This document shows positions 59,273 to 64,000 of a stretch of 64,000 nt of DNA, piece after piece. The position numbers were made by a program, and so were the translations under genes. The DNA is taken from assembly GCF_037975245.1 (NCBI RefSeq), contig NC_092574.1, forward strand, positions 20,781,213-20,845,212, written 5' to 3'. The stretch comes from Apostichopus japonicus. Its lineage: Eukaryota > Echinodermata > Holothuroidea > Aspidochirotida > Stichopodidae. Every line of letters starts with the position of its first letter. The first letter of the stretch is position 1. The notes beneath the pieces are model-generated. The model saw only the letters and a program-made list of their open reading frames with translations. It was not told the origin of the DNA and searched no databases.

Positions 59273-62206
59273 ATGGCGTCACCTATACTCAACGATATTA
59301 ACGGCCTCAGGGAAAATAATGTCTCGTGTAAGTACCATAACATAGACTCTTATATAACAATCTGCCCCTTCATCACGGTATATCACTGTACCACCACAAC
59401 AGTCGTAGCCTAAACAATAAGTTTGACGATGTTAACACTTTCATTTCTGTATTAAATAATGACTTTACGGTAATTGGATTCACAGAAACCTGGTTCAATG
59501 ATAATTTTTCTCCCCTCATAAAATTGGATAATTACAAACTTGTTGAAAAACATCGTAACAATAAACGGGGCGGTGGGGTCTGTCTATTTGTACATAAAGA
59601 TATAAGTTTTATTTATAGACCCGACCTATCAATTTTTAATAATTCTATAGAATCTCTCTTTATAGAGGCTACTAACATAAATTCAAAAGATAAATTTCTT
59701 ACTGGCATAGTCTACAGACCACCTAATGGTTCTTTAGATGAGTTTAATGTTAATCTGGAAAATATTTTCAATATCATTTCGAATAAAAACTGTAAAACCT
59801 ACATAATGGGAGATTATAATATGGATTTAACGAATGCAATCAAATCAACTACGTTTTTAAATATTCTCTATTCGAACGGATTCATCCCTACAATAACTGT
59901 CCCAACTCGTATTAGTAGCATTACTACAAGCCTGATAGATCATTACAAACGATGATTCTACGATTACTTCAGGGGTTCTCATCACTGATATAAGTGACCA
60001 TTTCCCGATATTTCTAAAAGTGGTAGGGAAGAAAATCACATCTAACAACACCATCTATAGACGTAATTACAATACTAACAACGTAAAGCGGTTTACTTCT
60101 GAAATAAGGGACACATATTGGGATAATGTTTTAAACGAAAATGATGTCAATTCTGCTTATAATACTTTTTTTAATTATCTCAGTTCAACTTATAATAGTT
60201 GTTTTCCTATTCGCCAAATCAATCATAAACAGCGTCGTAGAAAGAAACACCCATGGATTACGAATGGTATTTTGACTTCCATTAAAAGGAAGCACAAACT
60301 TTACAGACGTCAGTTAAAGTCTCCTACAGTTATGTACAAGTCTATGTATACAACGTATCGTAATAAGCTTAATCAAGTAATCAGACTTTCGAAAAAGCTC
60401 TATTTTGACAATAAATTTAATGAGAGCAGATATAACACAAACCATACATGGCGTACTATTAATGAAATGTTGCACAATAACCGTAAAGAATCATCATATC
60501 CTGCTGTTTTCAAAGATGGTGACCAAGAAACCAGTGATGAAAATATCATTGCGAATAACTTCAACAATTTCTATGTAAATCTTGGACCATCGCTTGCTAG
60601 TAAAATAAAAAAAACAAAGGTAAATCACATAAAACCATCTATGATAACAATAGTCATTCAATATTCACATTCCCAGTCACTGAAGAAGAACTAATTAAAA
60701 TTGCAACTTCCAACTTGAAACCCAATAAAGCAGCAGGATATGATGATTCCAAACCTGGTATTATAAAAAATGTTATTTTTTTTATTGCTAAGCCTTTGAC
60801 CCATATATGTAAATTATTATTTAACACTGGCGTATTCCCAGATAAACTTAAAACGGCAAAGGTCATACCAATCTATAAAAAGGGAGATTCAAATGTATAT
60901 GAGAATTATCGACCGATTTCATTGCTTTCCTGTTTTTCTAAAATCATAGAATGACTTATGTTCAATCGCATATTTAATTTTCTTAACCAATATAATATTC
61001 TCTGTAGAGAACAGTACGGCTTTCGACCCGAACATTCTACTGAACTGGCTTTGGCAGATGCACTTAACAGTTTACATACTAGTCTTAATAATGGCAAAAA
61101 TTGCATTGGTGTATTCCTCGACCTTTCGAAGGCGTTTGACACGATCGATCATACCATCCTTATCAATAAATTATTTTCATACGGCATTAGAGGAACTACT
61201 CTCAACTGGCTTGAAAGCTATATTTCGAACAGATATCAGTATACCTTGTATAAAACCTCTAGATCCGATCTCGCTAAAATTCGTTGCGGCGTACCACAGG
61301 GTTTAGTCTTAGGTCCTTGGTTATTTATTCTATATATTAACGATATTTGTCATGTCTCCAAACTAGCCAAAATCATTCTCTTTGCTGATGACACCAGTAT
61401 TTTCTTCGAGAGCGACGACATAATCACATTATCTTCCAACGTGTCAAATGAATTAAATAAATTCTGTAATTGGTTTTCAGCAAACAAATTATCACTAAAT
61501 GTACAAAAAAGTAATTACATTGTCTTTAATACTCGTAATACACTTATTTGGAATAAAGATATATGTATGGATGGGAAAATAATTAAGCAAGTTTATACTA
61601 CTAAGTTTTTAGGTATAAATATTGATTGTAAACTTAGCTGGCGCAACCATATTTCAACTATTTGCAGTATAATTGCACGGAATGTTGGCATATTATCTAA
61701 GTTGAAATATTATCTATCGGAAAACATACTCAGAACACTATAACCAGACCCTGGTTGTCCCGCATCTCACTTATTGCTCCATTATTTGGTCTGGTACATA
61801 CAACACCAACCTTAACAATCTTATAATACTCCAAAAGGCAGCCATTCGCCACATAACACACTCAGCCCCACGTGAGTACACCAGTCCCCTATTTAAGAAA
61901 CTCAACTTACTAAAATTGCACGATCTCATTAAAGTTAAGCTTGCATTATTTGCCTACAAGACCTGGAATGGATTACTACCAGCTGCCTTTGACAATTTTT
62001 TAACCAGTAACAGAGATGTACATAATCATAACACGAGGCATGCTAATCATGCCCACTATAATCTCTACAATACCACCACTGGAACTTTAAGCCTACAAAA
62101 CAGTGCAACAAAAACATGGAATCTTCTAATGAACGATTTAAAGAGTAAAAAGTCAGTCACATCCTTTAAGAAGTGGTTTTGTAAGGAAATAATAGCTAGT
62201 TACTGA
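59273..62206 (+). pseudogene. LINE ORF2: APE endonuclease and reverse transcriptase, frame-broken
   Basis: Starts at ATG 59273 (MASPILNDINGL). A frameshift near 59355 leads into 59341-59955 (endonuclease: SRSLNNKFDDV, GFTETW, GIVYRPPNG, GDYNMDL). A shift near 59942 leads into 59945-60694 (SDHFPI and a basic linker). A shift near 60640 leads to the reverse transcriptase: KVIPIYKKGD, YRPISLLSCFSKIIE, a TGA at 60955, YGFRPEHST, LDLSKAFDTIDH, CGVPQGLVLGP and FADDTSIFF (61381). A last shift near 61741 leads to the C-terminal domain ending at 62206. All catalytic blocks are recognisable, so decay is moderate. Confidence 0.92.
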
Positions 62207-62286
62207 CTAAAACTAAATTATACTTATGTATGTAATTACTATATATATATATTGAACATTTAATATGTACTTATATTTATGTATAT

Positions 62287-62364
62287 AAAGAAAAAAAATT
62301 AAATATATATATGTGTATGAATACATGTATTCATACACATATATATATTTAATTTTTTTTCTTT
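62287..62364. repeat. Perfect 78-bp palindrome in the LINE 3' region
   Basis: Two 39-base arms meet without spacer at ATACATGTAT (centre 62325/62326). The left arm starts AAAGAAAAAAAATTAAATAT and the right arm is its exact reverse complement. A (TTTTC)n tract follows directly. Confidence 0.95.
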
Positions 62365-62469
62365 TCTTTTCTTTTCTTTTCTTTCTTCAGGAAGTCTTCC
62401 ACATTGTTAACCTTTTAAGACTTCCTCCACTTTGTACTTTGTGGCAAACAAATAAATAAATAAATTGAA

Positions 62470-63225
62470 AATGCCGTCTGTTGTATAATGATAATTGAAA
62501 TCGCTTATATATTGCTAGAAAAACAACACAAACAGGTTTTAATATGAAATTAACCTATGCAGACTATGGTTGTTTTGCATTATCAAGACTGCGCTCTGGA
62601 AAACCGTGTACCTGCTGGTGGTGCGGTTATTCACCTTGTTGTACCCCATTGCTGAAGGACATTCAAAAATGAAAATGAAAAGCATTAACCTTTTGATATA
62701 ATTTAGCTTAATTTTTTCGTTCCGTTAAGCATAAATTATGGCCATTGGAAGTTACACCGTTCGTTACAAGTCATTACAGACCATGTACGTAACAATTTGC
62801 TAGGACCTTTTCGTGTGGAAACTTTGATATAATTTTTGACTACCCCCCGCGTTCCCCAGCCAAGCCCCTCAAATCAAATTAATTAAAAAATTTAATCAAA
62901 TTTTCGTTATCTATTAGCTATAACACTCAAATTTACTGTTCTGTCAAAAAACTGGAGCTGCAACATATATACCTTAGCGTGATTTATCAAAGATATCATA
63001 TTGTGTCGTTTTGAAAGATGCTAAATCTTCGAAGTATATGTTTGCTGAACAGGCTGCCGTTTTGTCTTTTTCTCGGGCGGAAAAAACACCAAGTTATGGC
63101 TCTATGATGTTACTTTAATTAAGATGCTTTCAACTCTGAAGGTTTTGATCTTTGCGAGGTGAAGGAACATCAAATATGCATATCACCCACGCAAACAGAG
63201 CTGTTGTTACAATTTTATGAGTCCA
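62470..63225. other. Intergenic, no gene supported
   Basis: AT-rich unique sequence after the LINE. Confidence 0.3.
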
Positions 63226-63231
63226 TTAATA

Positions 63232-63336
<105 letters not shown>

Positions 63337-63339
63337 TTC

Positions 63340-64000
63340 GCTGTATACGGGTACACTGTTATTTACGATCGTTAGTGTATTGTTACACTGTCATACAAGG
63401 GTATCTACTTCGTAAGGATTATTGCAAAGATCCCACTATGCTAGATTTTATCAATTTAATCCTGAAATCAGAATAAATCGGCCTTGCGTAAAACTCAACA
63501 CAGAAAGACGGCACAAACAACGCAGAAATTATCATTGTTATCTTCTCCAAGTAACAGACACATCTTGTTAATTCTCTAATTGATGATTGTTCTTCTCGTT
63601 TGTTTTTCTTTGACGTCAGCAACTCAGATATAGCATCTCGATTGTTCTTCAGGACTGCATTGAAAAAAAAAACACAAAGGATTCAGTCCTAATCAGTACA
63701 ATAAAGTATTAATACATACTCAGCAAAGAATATCTCTCTCCCCCCTCCCCCCCCCCCCCCAACGTGACCATTTCTCTTTGTACATTATTTGTTAGATAAG
63801 ATCTTTATCAAATTCGGCTTATAGCAATGTTGTTTTGAGAAATTACCATAAATTAAAACAAAGTAGTATGATTGTTAAAAATAAGCAACCTTAACGTAGG
63901 TTTCTTTCTTTCTTCATTTTTCCAGTTAATAATAAATGCATATTGCATTGAATTCTGATGAAATTTGAGACCTGATGACAAATGTCGAACCATAAAATTA
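63340..64000. other. Intergenic, no gene supported
   Basis: AT-rich sequence with a C-run near 63740. Nothing recognised up to the window edge. Confidence 0.3.

Larger units (their letters stand above)
56799..62466 (+). mobile_element. Dead CR1/L2-type LINE retrotransposon, nearly complete
   Basis: ORF1 (56799-59231, split by a hAT-like insert), ORF2 (59273-62206), a 3' region with a 78-bp perfect palindrome and a TTTTC tract, and an end in ACAAACAAATAAATAAATAA. The 5' untranslated region extends a little upstream of 56799 but its edge is not resolved. At least six frameshifts and one nonsense codon, besides the insertion, disable it. The 3' end repeat matches the older copy at 7460-9145. 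Confidence 0.9.

Overview
This window looks like a gene-poor, AT-rich and repeat-dense stretch of a marine deuterostome nuclear genome, most likely an echinoderm and plausibly a sea cucumber. That is inference. It rests on abundant TAGGCCTA-type motifs, long (TA)n microsatellites, TTAGGG-like repeats, tRNA-headed SINEs, CR1/L2-type LINEs, hAT-like elements with G-runs, and spliced exons with GT/AG borders. Nothing prokaryotic is present: no operons, Shine-Dalgarno sites or CRISPR.

The only gene that is intact in one piece is an intronless class A GPCR of 374 aa (19926-21050, +). It has seven helices and the NPxxY motif, but isoleucine stands where the E/DRY arginine should be and the CWxP tryptophan is missing. 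Several multi-exon genes of unknown identity appear as short exons whose splice sites and phases agree: 2262-2850 (+) and 3849-7115 (-), which converge; 25662-27151 (-); and single exons at 28720-29105 (+) and 38183-38431 (-). Gene remnants or weaker coding islands lie at 17450-17760 (-), 39690-39842 (+, possibly GT14-like) and 47903-48355 (+).

Layout. 0-9 kb: converging exon chains, a foldback element, a decayed LINE, and a strong local excess of TACAGTA/TACTGTA. 9-15.3 kb: a telomere-repeat-bearing MITE and two hAT-like elements, one carrying a nested solo LTR. 15.8-24.4 kb: TA microsatellites, SINEs, the GPCR and a foldback with arms of about 130 bp. 25-33.6 kb: a spliced minus-strand gene, a coding exon with a tandem insert, one copy of a 1.35-kb hAT-like element, a SINE, and an LTR with a tRNA-Leu-type primer-binding site. 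34-56 kb: mostly empty, with microsatellites, minisatellites, SINEs, a small MITE with a perfect 8-bp target duplication, and a second LINE family. 56.8-62.5 kb: a dead CR1/L2-type LINE whose ORF1 is split by the second copy of the 1.35-kb hAT-like element and whose 3' end holds a perfect 78-bp palindrome.

No coherent new molecular system was found. The most informative structure is the hAT-like family with interchangeable terminal modules and several datable nested insertions. All exon calls were made by hand from the sequence and need transcript or homology confirmation.
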